A stretch of DNA of 6,939 bases, taken from assembly GCA_958405355.1 (NCBI GenBank), contig CATYEA010000102.1, positions 1 through 6,939 of the forward strand. The letters are read 5' to 3'. Below the pieces are notes generated by a model. The model was given only the letters and a program-made list of their open reading frames with translations. It ran no database searches and was not told where the DNA came from. Source of the stretch: an uncultured Lachnospiraceae bacterium. Lineage in GTDB: Bacteria; Bacillota; Clostridia; Lachnospirales; Lachnospiraceae. Below, piece by piece: positions 1 to 6,422 of this stretch. The position numbers and the translations under genes were made by a program. Position 1 is the first letter of the stretch; each line of letters opens with the position of its first letter.

Positions 1-1679
1 AGAGCGTTCTGGTTCATACTATATCCAGTATCGCCGTCAGTGCCACTGATGATTGGAAAATAAGCATCCCCGACCTTTTGATAACGTATACTGACTTTTC
101 CGGTACTTCCCGTGGCAAGATTTGTAATCGTAATACCGCCATTGTTAAAAACCAATTTTGAAGCTTCTCCAGAATCGTCCGAACCATAAAATGTGATGAT
201 TCCGGTATCTAAATCAAGCTCAAAGCCGCTCTTTCCCTCAACAAAATCCTGTGATTGCAATTTCCCAGCCCGGATACGGTCGGCCAGCATTGTTCCGGCA
301 ACAATAAAATCTGCGAAAAAGCCCTTGCCGGTTCCAAAGGTCCGCCAGTCCCACTCCCTTCCATCTGCCGTACGTTCATAGGCGATCTGAAAGCCCATCG
401 TCCCCAGACACAGCGCGCCGTGTGTCGGTGATTTCGGATTCAAGTCCTCAAATATCATGGCCCGGACTGCGGCCGGTTGAGCTGAGGTCGCCTGGGCGCG
501 CATCATAGCCCGCACTCCGTCTATAATTCCCATGACTTTTTCCGCTTTCACTGTTCCGTTTTGGTTTATCGCTTCGTCCACTCTGCTAAGTGCTGCTTCC
601 AAATCATTTATGTAATTATAAGTAAAATCGCCGATTTCGACCGAATCGTTCTTCTCCCCTATACAATCATAGGAAACTCTTATTATCCTTCCATCAGTTT
701 CAATATCAAGTTCTTGGTTTTTGCAATGGACCGTATCGCCAAATCCAACTGTTTCCAGATTCTTTAAGTCCTTATACTCTTCTGTTTTTGACAGGTCAAT
801 CAGATCCACTTTATAATTAGTCGTCGGCTTGTCGATTCCGGTTTCAAATAATTCCTGGCATTTCTTTTTTAAGGCCGCATTTCTCTGCTCATCCGTATCG
901 CATAAGATGACAGTGTCATCGTCCGAATTACTGGCATCTTCGCGCATTTTCACTTCTGGGAATTCTATTGTCTTAGTATAAATTGCCGGATAATGGTTAA
1001 TTAATGGACTATCTACCCATGGGGATGCACCAGTCATGCCATAACCATTATAGGCTGTCGGAACGATTCTTGTGGTCACATTGGACATGTCAATTTCTGC
1101 CTCAACAGATTCACAGTTCAATCCAATCTCTACCCTCATTCCGTTATCAAATCCAATGCGTCCATTTACATAGATGGTGTAATTATCGTAATAGACCTCG
1201 CCACCCCATCGTTTAATAAACGCCTGATCCATATCGCTTTGAATAGCTTCAATTAAATTTTTTCGCACGTAATATGCTGTAGAAACATTTGTTATATTTG
1301 ATATAGCCTTATATTTTGTCTGTCCAGACACCATAATGTTCAAAGCATCCTGACCATTTTTTGTCGTTGGCCGGACATCGTCCAAGAATACCTCTCCGGC
1401 CGCATCCATAAATATCGGCCGGGCCTTTGCTGATATTCCAGTTATCTCCTTGTGTTTCCAATAAATTCGATACAATTGCTTTTTGGATGTTAAAAAAGGA
1501 GCCGCAATAACAGCTCCCTCAACAATATATCTCCATCTTCCATCCTCATCAATCGGATGTTCTAATCGCATTTCCCATGTTCCATTAAGTTCGGCATCAA
1601 TAATACAGGATTCCGGCACCAGAGTTATATTCCCGTTCATTTCAAAATCCGTATTATTTGCATTATATATCTCGATCAT
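1..1679 (-). CDS. Tail-associated protein (Tal) / phage minor structural protein, 3' end beyond window
   Basis: Baseplate hub protein expected to sit at the tail tip below Dit, where such proteins open the baseplate and often carry host-contacting or peptidase parts. The frame is open from ATG 1679 to base 1 (559 whole codons plus 2 nt) with no stop, so the C-terminus is missing. Residues 1-340 resemble the N-terminal hub region of the phage minor structural/prophage endopeptidase tail families: an early 'SKKQLYRIYWKHKEITGI' segment (65-82) and a 'VGFGDTV' segment near 311-317. Residues 350-400 look helical and linker-like. Residues 420-500 carry a pattern common in these proteins: 'GALCLGTMGFQIA', 'WDWRTFGTGKGF', then 'IVAGTMLADRIRAGKL'. 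The start overlaps the Dit stop (TAATG), and GGAGG lies 8 nt upstream (1692-1688). No catalytic motif is visible in the part present. The family call comes from recalled patterns and gene order, not a search. Confidence 0.85.
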   Translation of the reverse strand, partial: MIEIYNANNTDFEMNGNITLVPESCIIDAELNGTWEMRLEHPIDEDGRWRYIVEGAVIAAPFLTSKKQLYRIYWKHKEITGISAKARPIFMDAAGEVFLDDVRPTTKNGQDALNIMVSGQTKYKAISNITNVSTAYYVRKNLIEAIQSDMDQAFIKRWGGEVYYDNYTIYVNGRIGFDNGMRVEIGLNCESVEAEIDMSNVTTRIVPTAYNGYGMTGASPWVDSPLINHYPAIYTKTIEFPEVKMREDASNSDDDTVILCDTDEQRNAALKKKCQELFETGIDKPTTNYKVDLIDLSKTEEYKDLKNLETVGFGDTVHCKNQELDIETDGRIIRVSYDCIGEKNDSVEIGDFTYNYINDLEAALSRVDEAINQNGTVKAEKVMGIIDGVRAMMRAQATSAQPAAVRAMIFEDLNPKSPTHGALCLGTMGFQIAYERTADGREWDWRTFGTGKGFFADFIVAGTMLADRIRAGKLQSQDFVEGKSGFELDLDTGIITFYGSDDSGEASKLVFNNGGITITNLATGSTGKVSIRYQKVGDAYFPIISGTDGDTGYSMNQNA

Positions 1680-2377
1680 TACCGGCACCTCCAGTGAGGA
1701 ATTGCTTTTACAACAAATCCTTTTGAAACAGATATGGTATTCTGGCCGGGTTGAAGATAAAGATTTTCGAAATCGCCTTTTCCGATATTATTGACGATTG
1801 TCTTGTTCGGAAGATATATGAGACGCCGTTCTGTATCTAAAATTACTGAACCATTCAATTTCACCTCGAAAGCATTTCCATTAACAGATATGGTACAGGC
1901 CCCGATACCAGAAATAAAATAATCCGGAAAAGCCACCTCTCCCGAATTCCATGACAAATCTTTTAAATCATATTTTTCTTTTCCTGACCTCAGGTATTCC
2001 AATCCGTCTTTGGTAATAAACGTTGCGGTAAAATCACCTATTCTTCGCCCTTTATGCTCATTGTCGCTTAGATTCACACGGGCAATTCTATAATAGTAAT
2101 CAGGGTTATCCGAAAATACCAATTCACCATTTGTTCCCGACAACCATTTCTGTATTTTCCGCCATCGCTTAGACCATTTATCTTCCGGCCCTATGTAATT
2201 CATTGGAACAGCTATCTCGGTACTTTCAAAGCGTCCTTCATCTTGTAAATATGTTCCGTTGACTCCCGGCACTTCGATTTCTCTGTAGGCCCGCTTGGCC
2301 GCTGGAATACTTGGGCGTTCTTTTATAAAAACTTTCAAAGATGAGCTTCTTATGTCATTGTACTGAATATCAAGCAT
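1679..2377 (-). CDS. Distal tail protein (Dit), Sipho_tail family
   Basis: 232-residue protein that should form the ring at the distal end of the tail tube and act as the platform for Tal and receptor-binding proteins. The N-terminal half (about 1-130) has the pattern of siphovirus Dit proteins: 'EVPGVNGTYL' (35-44), conserved aromatics around 'WRKIQKWLSG' (72-81), and 'NPDYYYRIARV' (91-101), a segment typical of the family. The C-terminal part (about 150-232) is beta-rich ('CTISVNGNAFEVKLNGSVIL', 'LQPGQNTISV'), consistent with the galectin-like domain of Gram-positive phage Dits. Its length is usual for the short form, with no sign of an inserted carbohydrate-binding module. ATG 2377 has a GGGGG-type ribosome binding site 6 nt upstream (2388-2384) and overlaps the tape measure stop by 8 nt. 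Position between tape measure and Tal is the canonical one. Confidence 0.88.
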   Translation of the reverse strand: MLDIQYNDIRSSSLKVFIKERPSIPAAKRAYREIEVPGVNGTYLQDEGRFESTEIAVPMNYIGPEDKWSKRWRKIQKWLSGTNGELVFSDNPDYYYRIARVNLSDNEHKGRRIGDFTATFITKDGLEYLRSGKEKYDLKDLSWNSGEVAFPDYFISGIGACTISVNGNAFEVKLNGSVILDTERRLIYLPNKTIVNNIGKGDFENLYLQPGQNTISVSKGFVVKAIPHWRCR

Positions 2378-4253
2378 AGCTTACCCCCTTTGAAGCTCTC
2401 TGGCTTCCAACCTTCGACGATATCTCTTTGATTACCATTTCAGTGATGATCTGATATAATCGTTTGTCACCAATATAGATATTATTTTCAGCATTTATTT
2501 CCAAACTTTTAACAGCTTCCGTCAAAAGCTCTGCTAAAGCAAGGTTATTCTGCTGCATTTCATCTCGGATATACTGCTTCAACAAACTTATCGGCATGAC
2601 CGCCTCTGGTCCAGCTTCTCCGCCGCCCATAAGATTATCGCCATTCGCTCCAAATATGGTCGGTCGATTTAAGATACCTCCTTTGGCATACCACTCAACA
2701 TCAAATTTTGGCGCTTTCGGTGGCATCAGGCTAAATCCGCCAGTGATCTTAAAGTGTGGAAGTTTGATTTTTGGCAACCAGTTAAATGAAAATAGATTCT
2801 TTACTGCATTGGCAACACCTGAAAAGAAATCTCCAATGCCTTGCCCCATTCCCTTTATTTCGTCAATCGATGCTCTTATAAAATCGACCACAAAAGCAGC
2901 CACACTGTTTACTGCATTCCTGAACCACTCACATTTATTGTACAGTGTTACAAAAATGGCTATAATGGCCGCTACAGCGCCAATAACACCTGCAAACTTT
3001 AATGCCGTCCCTAGCACCTTGGCCGCTGCCGTTCCGCCATTCATAAAGCCTATCATACTTGATATTCCCATGCTAACGTTGCCAATAGTACTAAACAGCG
3101 TAGATGATACCGCCACTAACGCAAGCGCAATACCTATGACAGCTTGTACGCTCGTCGGCAATTCGTTAAATTTCCCTAGTAATTCAGCTACAATCTTTGT
3201 AACTTCCGTAACTATCGGTGCAACCGTTTCTGCCAGTTCCGCTGTAGCTTCTTTCATATCCGCTGTAGCCTGGTTGCCTTTAACCAAATTTTTATTATTT
3301 TCCTGCCACTTCTTTCCCGCCTCTGTGAGTCCCTGACTTGCAAGTTCTTGCATAATCAGATTGGTGCGTTCGGATTCGCTGCCGCAAGCAGCCAGCCTCT
3401 CATTAAAGTCATCCTCTGATGTACCAGCCCAATTAAGGACATCAGCGAACGTCCCTGTCACTTGTCCTACCTTAACAGTTTCATTAATGGCTTCGGCCAA
3501 TCCATCAATGGGTATGCTGTCCCCGTATTTTGCCCAGGCTCCAATAGTTCCCTCTGTAATTTGTGTCAGTTCTTCCTGAGACAGTCTAAGGGCCTGAAGA
3601 TTTGCCGTCGTCGTCGCAGCCGTCTGATCATCCCCAAGAACTCCAAAAAGTTTCCTGTAGGTCTGTTCAGTTTCTTCTGCTGTATAACCCGCAAGTTCAC
3701 TGGATGATTCCAGAGATGCCATGATTTTCCGGTATTCTTCCGTAGCTGGCACCAGGGCTGTCACTCCAGCCAAAACGCCTGCTGCAGCCGTCGAAATGCC
3801 ACTCAGTTTATCACCGACATTTTTGGCTTTTTCACCTAAATCATTCAGTTTTTTTGTATATTGCTCAGTTTTATACGCACCACTCTTTAATTTTTCTTCA
3901 ACATCAGCCAATCCACGCTTATAATTATTCAGAGATGTCTGTGCCTGATTCAACTGGCTCTTTTTATCTTGGATTGCCTTTTCATCTCTTTCTTCCGCAG
4001 ATTCAAGTTCTTTTAATTGACGCTCGAGCATAGTGGCTTTATCTGTATAGTCTTTTGTCTGTTTTGTCAAATATTCTTGTGTCGCTCTCAGCTTATCCAG
4101 GCTCTTTGTATTTTCGTCCCAAGTCGATTTTACCAGATTAAATGCTGTACGATTTTCCTGAATAGAGGCATTTACTTCTTTCAAACTTTTATTAAAATCA
4201 ACCGTTCCATCCGCCTTAAAAACAAGACCAACACGTTTCAGATCATCTGCCAT
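2370..4253 (-). CDS. Tail tape measure protein
   Basis: 627-residue protein that sets tail length, is wrapped by tube subunits during assembly and is ejected ahead of the DNA. Residues 20-150 are charged, heptad-like and almost certainly coiled coil (for example 'YTDKATMLERQLKELESAEE'). Residues 150-350 are an Ala/Thr/Glu-rich helical body of the kind seen in tape measure proteins ('TAEETEQTYRKLFGVLGDDQ'). Three hydrophobic stretches follow, at about 366-391, 411-438 and 447-460, usual for the membrane-active part. Residues 523-556 hold the C-terminal signature 'AKGGI..RPTIFG' followed by 'GEAGPEAVMPIS', common in tape measure proteins of Gram-positive siphophages. ATG 4253 overlaps the stop of the frameshifted chaperone by 11 nt, and GAGGG at 4264-4260 lies 6 nt upstream. 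By the usual rule of about 0.15 nm per residue the tail would be roughly 94 nm. Confidence 0.95.
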   Translation of the reverse strand: MADDLKRVGLVFKADGTVDFNKSLKEVNASIQENRTAFNLVKSTWDENTKSLDKLRATQEYLTKQTKDYTDKATMLERQLKELESAEERDEKAIQDKKSQLNQAQTSLNNYKRGLADVEEKLKSGAYKTEQYTKKLNDLGEKAKNVGDKLSGISTAAAGVLAGVTALVPATEEYRKIMASLESSSELAGYTAEETEQTYRKLFGVLGDDQTAATTTANLQALRLSQEELTQITEGTIGAWAKYGDSIPIDGLAEAINETVKVGQVTGTFADVLNWAGTSEDDFNERLAACGSESERTNLIMQELASQGLTEAGKKWQENNKNLVKGNQATADMKEATAELAETVAPIVTEVTKIVAELLGKFNELPTSVQAVIGIALALVAVSSTLFSTIGNVSMGISSMIGFMNGGTAAAKVLGTALKFAGVIGAVAAIIAIFVTLYNKCEWFRNAVNSVAAFVVDFIRASIDEIKGMGQGIGDFFSGVANAVKNLFSFNWLPKIKLPHFKITGGFSLMPPKAPKFDVEWYAKGGILNRPTIFGANGDNLMGGGEAGPEAVMPISLLKQYIRDEMQQNNLALAELLTEAVKSLEINAENNIYIGDKRLYQIITEMVIKEISSKVGSQRASKGVSYA

Positions 4254-4733
4254 ACATTTCCCTCACCTCCCGCTGCCGCTTTAGGCAAAAAATCTCATAG
4301 CATTGGTTAAAAAAAATCGGGTCTGCATTCCAGAATTCATCTTCGCTCATTCCCATTTCTTTTGCTGCTACCATATACTCAGGCCACTTAATATCTAAGG
4401 CGCCACACTCGCCTTCGCCTGTTTTTTTTTACTATAAGCCTCGTATTCTTTCCGGAACGCTTTTAATACACGTTCAATGTCTTTAGTGTCCGGCGGAACC
4501 AAGGCAAGCGCTTCATCAAAAGTAACGCTTCGTCCGTTGCTTCGAATCATTGCATAAATGATATTGGCTGCCATATCAAAGCTTTCTTGTTCTGTCAAGC
4601 TTTTGGGATTCTTTTCCGCTTTTTTCGCCAGGCGATAATATCCTTTTTGCTTCTGCATATAATATATTGTGCCAAAATTAACTTTGATGGCAAGTCTTGT
4701 CCCATCCATCAAATCGATAAAATGCCCTTTCAC
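4243..4733 (-). CDS. Tail assembly chaperone, long form made by -1 frameshift (G-T type)
   Basis: Predicted fusion of 163 residues: 104 codons of the upstream chaperone (4733-4422), then a step back of one base so that base 4422 is read twice, then 59 codons in the -1 frame (4422-4246) ending at TGA 4245-4243. The added part begins TGEGECGALDIKWPEYM and contains 'MGMSEDEFWNADPIFFNQCY', the style of the T domain of siphovirus chaperones (helix, acidic patch, 'FW.a.P..F'). The -1 frame has a stop (TAA) immediately before the A run and none until 4243, so entry can occur only in the run. The +1 frame closes within about a dozen codons. In the lambda G/GT system the T domain recruits tube protein to the tape-measure-bound complex, and a small fixed ratio of long to short form is needed. 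The frameshift is inferred from sequence, not measured. Confidence 0.85.
4395..4733 (-). CDS. Tail assembly chaperone, short form (lambda G analogue)
   Basis: 112-residue zero-frame product of the chaperone gene. In the family it coats the tape measure protein and keeps it soluble until the tube protein polymerises around it; it is not in the finished virion. The protein is small, mostly helical and highly charged towards its end, with a C-terminal 'SKKKQAKASVAP' read through the A run. The start is GTG at 4733. It is preferred because AGAGGTG (4745-4739) lies 5 nt upstream, directly after the major tail protein stop. The next in-frame Met (residue 9) has no comparable site. Position between major tail protein and tape measure, small size and the built-in frameshift window identify it better than residue similarity does. 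The TAG stop (4397-4395) lies at the 3' foot of the stem-loop that follows the slippery run. Confidence 0.85.
   Translation of the reverse strand: MKGHFIDLMDGTRLAIKVNFGTIYYMQKQKGYYRLAKKAEKNPKSLTEQESFDMAANIIYAMIRSNGRSVTFDEALALVPPDTKDIERVLKAFRKEYEAYSKKKQAKASVAP
4397..4442 (-). promoter_or_regulatory. Programmed -1 ribosomal frameshift signal
   Basis: In mRNA order: a GAGG Shine-Dalgarno-like tetramer (4442-4439), a 10-nt gap, a run of nine A (4430-4422) read AAA AAA AAA in zero frame and so containing an A_AAA_AAA heptamer in register, a 6-nt spacer CAGGCG (4421-4416), then a perfect 6-bp hairpin AAGGCG/CGCCTT (4415-4410 with 4402-4397) with a 7-nt loop AGTGTGG. Spacer and geometry match known -1 frameshift sites such as E. 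coli dnaX. No U-run follows the stem, so it is not a terminator. I see no convincing pseudoknot partner for the loop. Transcriptional slippage on nine A could give the same products. Confidence 0.82.
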
Positions 4734-4738
4734 TCGTC

Positions 4739-4745
4739 CACCTCT
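4739..4745 (-). promoter_or_regulatory. Ribosome binding site fixing the GTG start of the chaperone
   Basis: AGAGGTG ends 5 nt before GTG 4733 and begins right after the TAA stop of the major tail protein (4748-4746). No other SD-like sequence with proper spacing precedes a later in-frame Met, so the GTG is taken as the start. Confidence 0.7.
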
Positions 4746-5369
4746 TTATCCTGCAATCGCCGTTTCCAAATCATCATTAGCAAGAATTGGTTTTCCAAAA
4801 AATTTTTCCTCCGTCAATGTTTCTGGAAAATTTGATGCTGAGGAATCTGCTTTGGAACGTATATTGCCTTTTTCATCGAAAGCATATGCTTTGATGGTAA
4901 TTGTATCCGTCTGTTCCGAGAAAGACTCCTCTCTTGTAGAAGCTTCGTCGCTATTCTCTACGAGCTTACATTTCGGAAACCATTCATAACGCACATGCCC
5001 ACCTTTTAACTTGACAACTTTGCCATATGCAAAAAATGGTCTTTCGTTTTTGGAACCACTAAGAATAAGCCCACTGGTTTCCACTGTTTCGCCTCGCATT
5101 CTCGCAATTGTATCCGCCGGAAAAGCAATAACCTCTACTTCGATGCTAATTGATGACATTGCGCTTTCTGTATCGTACACCTCGCCGCTTGCATAGACGT
5201 CATTAGATTCTGCGTTTTCGGTCACTGTCACTTTTTTGACGACGGCGGTCCGTTCAACATCCGGCTCATAATTCTTTGTCCATTCTTTATCTTCTGTCAT
5301 CGTGTTAAAACAGATATACTGTGCTCCGACTGTTTCTTTTATAGGCGGCCGTTTTGTTGTTATTGACAT
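4746..5369 (-). CDS. Major tail (tube) protein, phi13-type
   Basis: 207-residue structural protein that should polymerise into the tail tube around the tape measure. Recognised from the overall pattern of the phi13-type major tail family: an N-terminal segment that names a component of the data set ('GAQYICFNTMTEDKEWTKNY', 15-34), alternating beta segments with 'SGEVYDTES' (61-69), then 'GGHVRYEWFPKCKLVENSDE' (123-142), where the 'YEWFPKCKL' stretch is typical, and a beta-rich end containing 'TITIKAYAFDEKGNIRSKAD'. Length is normal, with no extra Ig-like domain and no slippery site at its 3' end for a longer form. It has the best ribosome binding site in the window, AAGGAG at 5383-5378, 8 nt before ATG 5369, fitting a protein needed in many copies. 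It lies 15 nt after the gp10-like gene and 12 nt before the chaperone. Confidence 0.88.
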   Translation of the reverse strand: MSITTKRPPIKETVGAQYICFNTMTEDKEWTKNYEPDVERTAVVKKVTVTENAESNDVYASGEVYDTESAMSSISIEVEVIAFPADTIARMRGETVETSGLILSGSKNERPFFAYGKVVKLKGGHVRYEWFPKCKLVENSDEASTREESFSEQTDTITIKAYAFDEKGNIRSKADSSASNFPETLTEEKFFGKPILANDDLETAIAG

Positions 5370-5377
5370 CTTTTCCT

Positions 5378-5383
5378 CTCCTT
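5378..5383 (-). promoter_or_regulatory. Strong ribosome binding site of major tail protein
   Basis: AAGGAG, followed by AGG, in the 15-nt gap between the gp10-like stop (TAG 5387-5385) and ATG 5369. It is close to the anti-SD consensus and the only start in the window with a near-perfect site outside a coding region, consistent with high output of the tube subunit. Confidence 0.75.
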
Positions 5384-5384
5384 T

Positions 5385-5744
5385 CTATCTGAATAACTCT
5401 TTTTCAATCGCTTCATAATATTTCCCTTTATTCCTCTTAAATACTGTTTTTATATGGGGTGTCCCTCGCATTTTTCTGGTACCGCATTCAACCATCGGGC
5501 CATAATACTTCCCCCACCCAACTTCGATCTCGCGCTTAAATCTTCCGCTTGTTACAGTATTGATCAAATGCGTATATCCCCGGCCATTCATCGATGACCT
5601 TGGTCTTGGCAGCTTTCGCACGTCTATGACAAGCATATTTGCTCCCTTTTCCAATGCTTTCAAAACTTTTTCCTCGTTGACCTCATACTGTTTGAGTAAC
5701 TCTTCGAGTTCGTCAAAGCCCTCTGTATCCGTATCATTCGCCAT
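5385..5744 (-). CDS. HK97 gp10-like neck/tail-joining protein
   Basis: 119-residue protein of the HK97 gp10/SPP1 gp16.1 kind, found between connector and major tail genes in many siphophages; its structural role at the neck or tail top is less settled than its neighbours'. The N-terminus is a helical acidic stretch ('FDELEELLKQYEVNEEKVLKAL'-like, about 10-31). The C-terminal half holds the recognisable motif: 'VGWGKYYGPMVECGTRKM' followed by 'GTPHIKTVF', matching the family's 'Y...vEfGT..m.a.P.lrpa' pattern. Start choice: an in-frame TTG at 5750 would add two residues, but ATG 5744 is preferred. Neither has a well-spaced SD, and the start overlaps the preceding gene's end by 11 nt, so translational coupling is likely. 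The gene comes after the terminator-like gene, the reverse of the order in SPP1. Confidence 0.8.
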   Translation of the reverse strand: MANDTDTEGFDELEELLKQYEVNEEKVLKALEKGANMLVIDVRKLPRPRSSMNGRGYTHLINTVTSGRFKREIEVGWGKYYGPMVECGTRKMRGTPHIKTVFKRNKGKYYEAIEKELFR

Positions 5745-6078
5745 CCTCAATCACATCCAAACTAAAATATGTATGCCATGTTCTCGCAAAAATCGGGTCA
5801 TTTTCGACGTATTCATGATTAAATAGCGGGTGCTGGCCAATGGCCCGCAGCTCTTCCCTAAGCTCTTTAAATTTTTCATGCTGTGGCGTCTTGGACCAGA
5901 AAGATATCTGATATGTAACAATGTTGTGGTAATCTTCCCCGGATGCCATTTCATCTTGTTCCGCATAAGGCCAATAAACAATTCGAGGATATTTATTCAT
6001 ATTCTCGTCACTGGATATTCCTTCATTTACCGGAATTCCCAACGAATGAAGTAGCTCGCTCAAATCTTCCTTTGTCAT
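5734..6078 (-). CDS. Tail terminator / tail completion protein (SPP1 gp17-like)
   Basis: 114-residue protein expected to cap the head-proximal end of the tail tube and dock it to the neck. The pattern fits tail terminator proteins: a short N-terminal helix, 'YPRIVYWPYAEQDEMASGED' (30-49) with the accessible loop and acidic residues, then 'YHNIVTYQISFWSK' beta strands, a helix 'KFKELREELRAIGQHPLF', and a closing strand 'WHTYFSLDVIED'. Similarity is at the level of fold pattern and length, so this is less secure than for the tube or tape measure proteins. ATG 6078 overlaps the previous stop as ATGA. AGGAG at 6094-6090 is 11 nt away, rather far, so re-initiation after the upstream gene probably contributes. 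An alternative is a minor capsid-type protein of the same locus. Confidence 0.68.
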   Translation of the reverse strand: MTKEDLSELLHSLGIPVNEGISSDENMNKYPRIVYWPYAEQDEMASGEDYHNIVTYQISFWSKTPQHEKFKELREELRAIGQHPLFNHEYVENDPIFARTWHTYFSLDVIEDGE

Positions 6079-6422
6079 AACATGTCCAACTCCTTTTCTG
6101 GCCGTACTAAAGTCAGTTCCGTTTCCAAGAATCCATTCTTATCCTTAACGTGAGTCGCGTTGTACACCTGATGTTTGGTTTTGCCAATCAAACACACGCA
6201 TTGACTATCAATCCCCCGAAACATGGGAATCCTGATTTTTAAAGTGACTTCTTTCCCGCCTTGGTCAAACTCATAACGGACTCGGTCAAAAACAGAAATC
6301 TCCCTGTACCAGATTACTATTTTTGTATCTTCGAGATATTTCTCTGGATAATCCTTGGATGTATCTGTTTTTATCTTATAAAGCCTAAAAGCTCCATCTG
6401 CGTATTCTGGCGGTTGAATCAT
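6075..6422 (-). CDS. Head-tail joining / head-closure protein (SPP1 gp16-like)
   Basis: 115-residue protein likely to form the ring under the connector that seals the DNA-filled head and receives the tail. It is small and beta-rich ('TKIVIWYREISVFDRVRYEF', 33-52; 'GKEVTLKIRIPMF'; 'GKTKHQVYNATHVKDKNGFL'; 'ETELTLVRPEKEL'). The final strand-turn-strand with 'Y.v..v...dk.gf.e.el.l' is the usual ending of head-tail adaptor proteins. ATG 6422 overlaps the connector stop by 4 nt (ATGA) and GAGGTG (6433-6428) is 5 nt upstream. Position directly after the connector supports the role. Residue similarity in this family is low, so part of the call rests on order and size. Confidence 0.75.
   Translation of the reverse strand: MIQPPEYADGAFRLYKIKTDTSKDYPEKYLEDTKIVIWYREISVFDRVRYEFDQGGKEVTLKIRIPMFRGIDSQCVCLIGKTKHQVYNATHVKDKNGFLETELTLVRPEKELDML

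Noticed and set aside
1483..1794. 103-codon plus-strand open frame across the Dit/Tal junction
   Set aside because: Antisense to two well-supported genes, with no recognisable domain or ribosome binding site.
2596..3336. 246-codon open frame on the plus strand
   Set aside because: It lies wholly antisense to the tape measure gene, which has family motifs and a good ribosome binding site. Its translation is Ser/Pro/Ala-rich and low in coding character, as expected from the complement of an Ala/Thr-rich helical protein.
4309..4316. Second homopolymer (eight U in mRNA) within the T-domain segment as another frameshift site
   Set aside because: A -1 slip there reads UAA at once, and a +1 slip meets a stop after about eight codons. 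Neither gives an extended protein, and no stem-loop is evident after it.
4243..4374. Independent small gene starting at ATG 4374 in the -1 segment
   Set aside because: No SD with proper spacing precedes it, and the frame is open further upstream exactly to the slippery run, so the frameshift explanation is better. Internal initiation is not fully excluded.
4397..4415. Hairpin as a transcription terminator
   Set aside because: The stem is only 6 bp and is not followed by a U-run on the transcribed strand. A stop of transcription here would cut off the essential tape measure, Dit and Tal genes.
4395..4442. Frameshift as a sequencing error in the nine-A run
   Set aside because: Possible for a homopolymer, but the in-register heptamer, 6-nt spacer, perfect stem and position in a tail chaperone gene are what a real site should show.
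4669..4989. 106-codon plus-strand open frame
   Set aside because: Complement of the major tail and chaperone genes; product has no family pattern.
5751..5981. 76-codon minus-strand frame inside the terminator-like gene
   Set aside because: Out-of-frame shadow of the 114-residue gene, which has proper overlaps at both ends.
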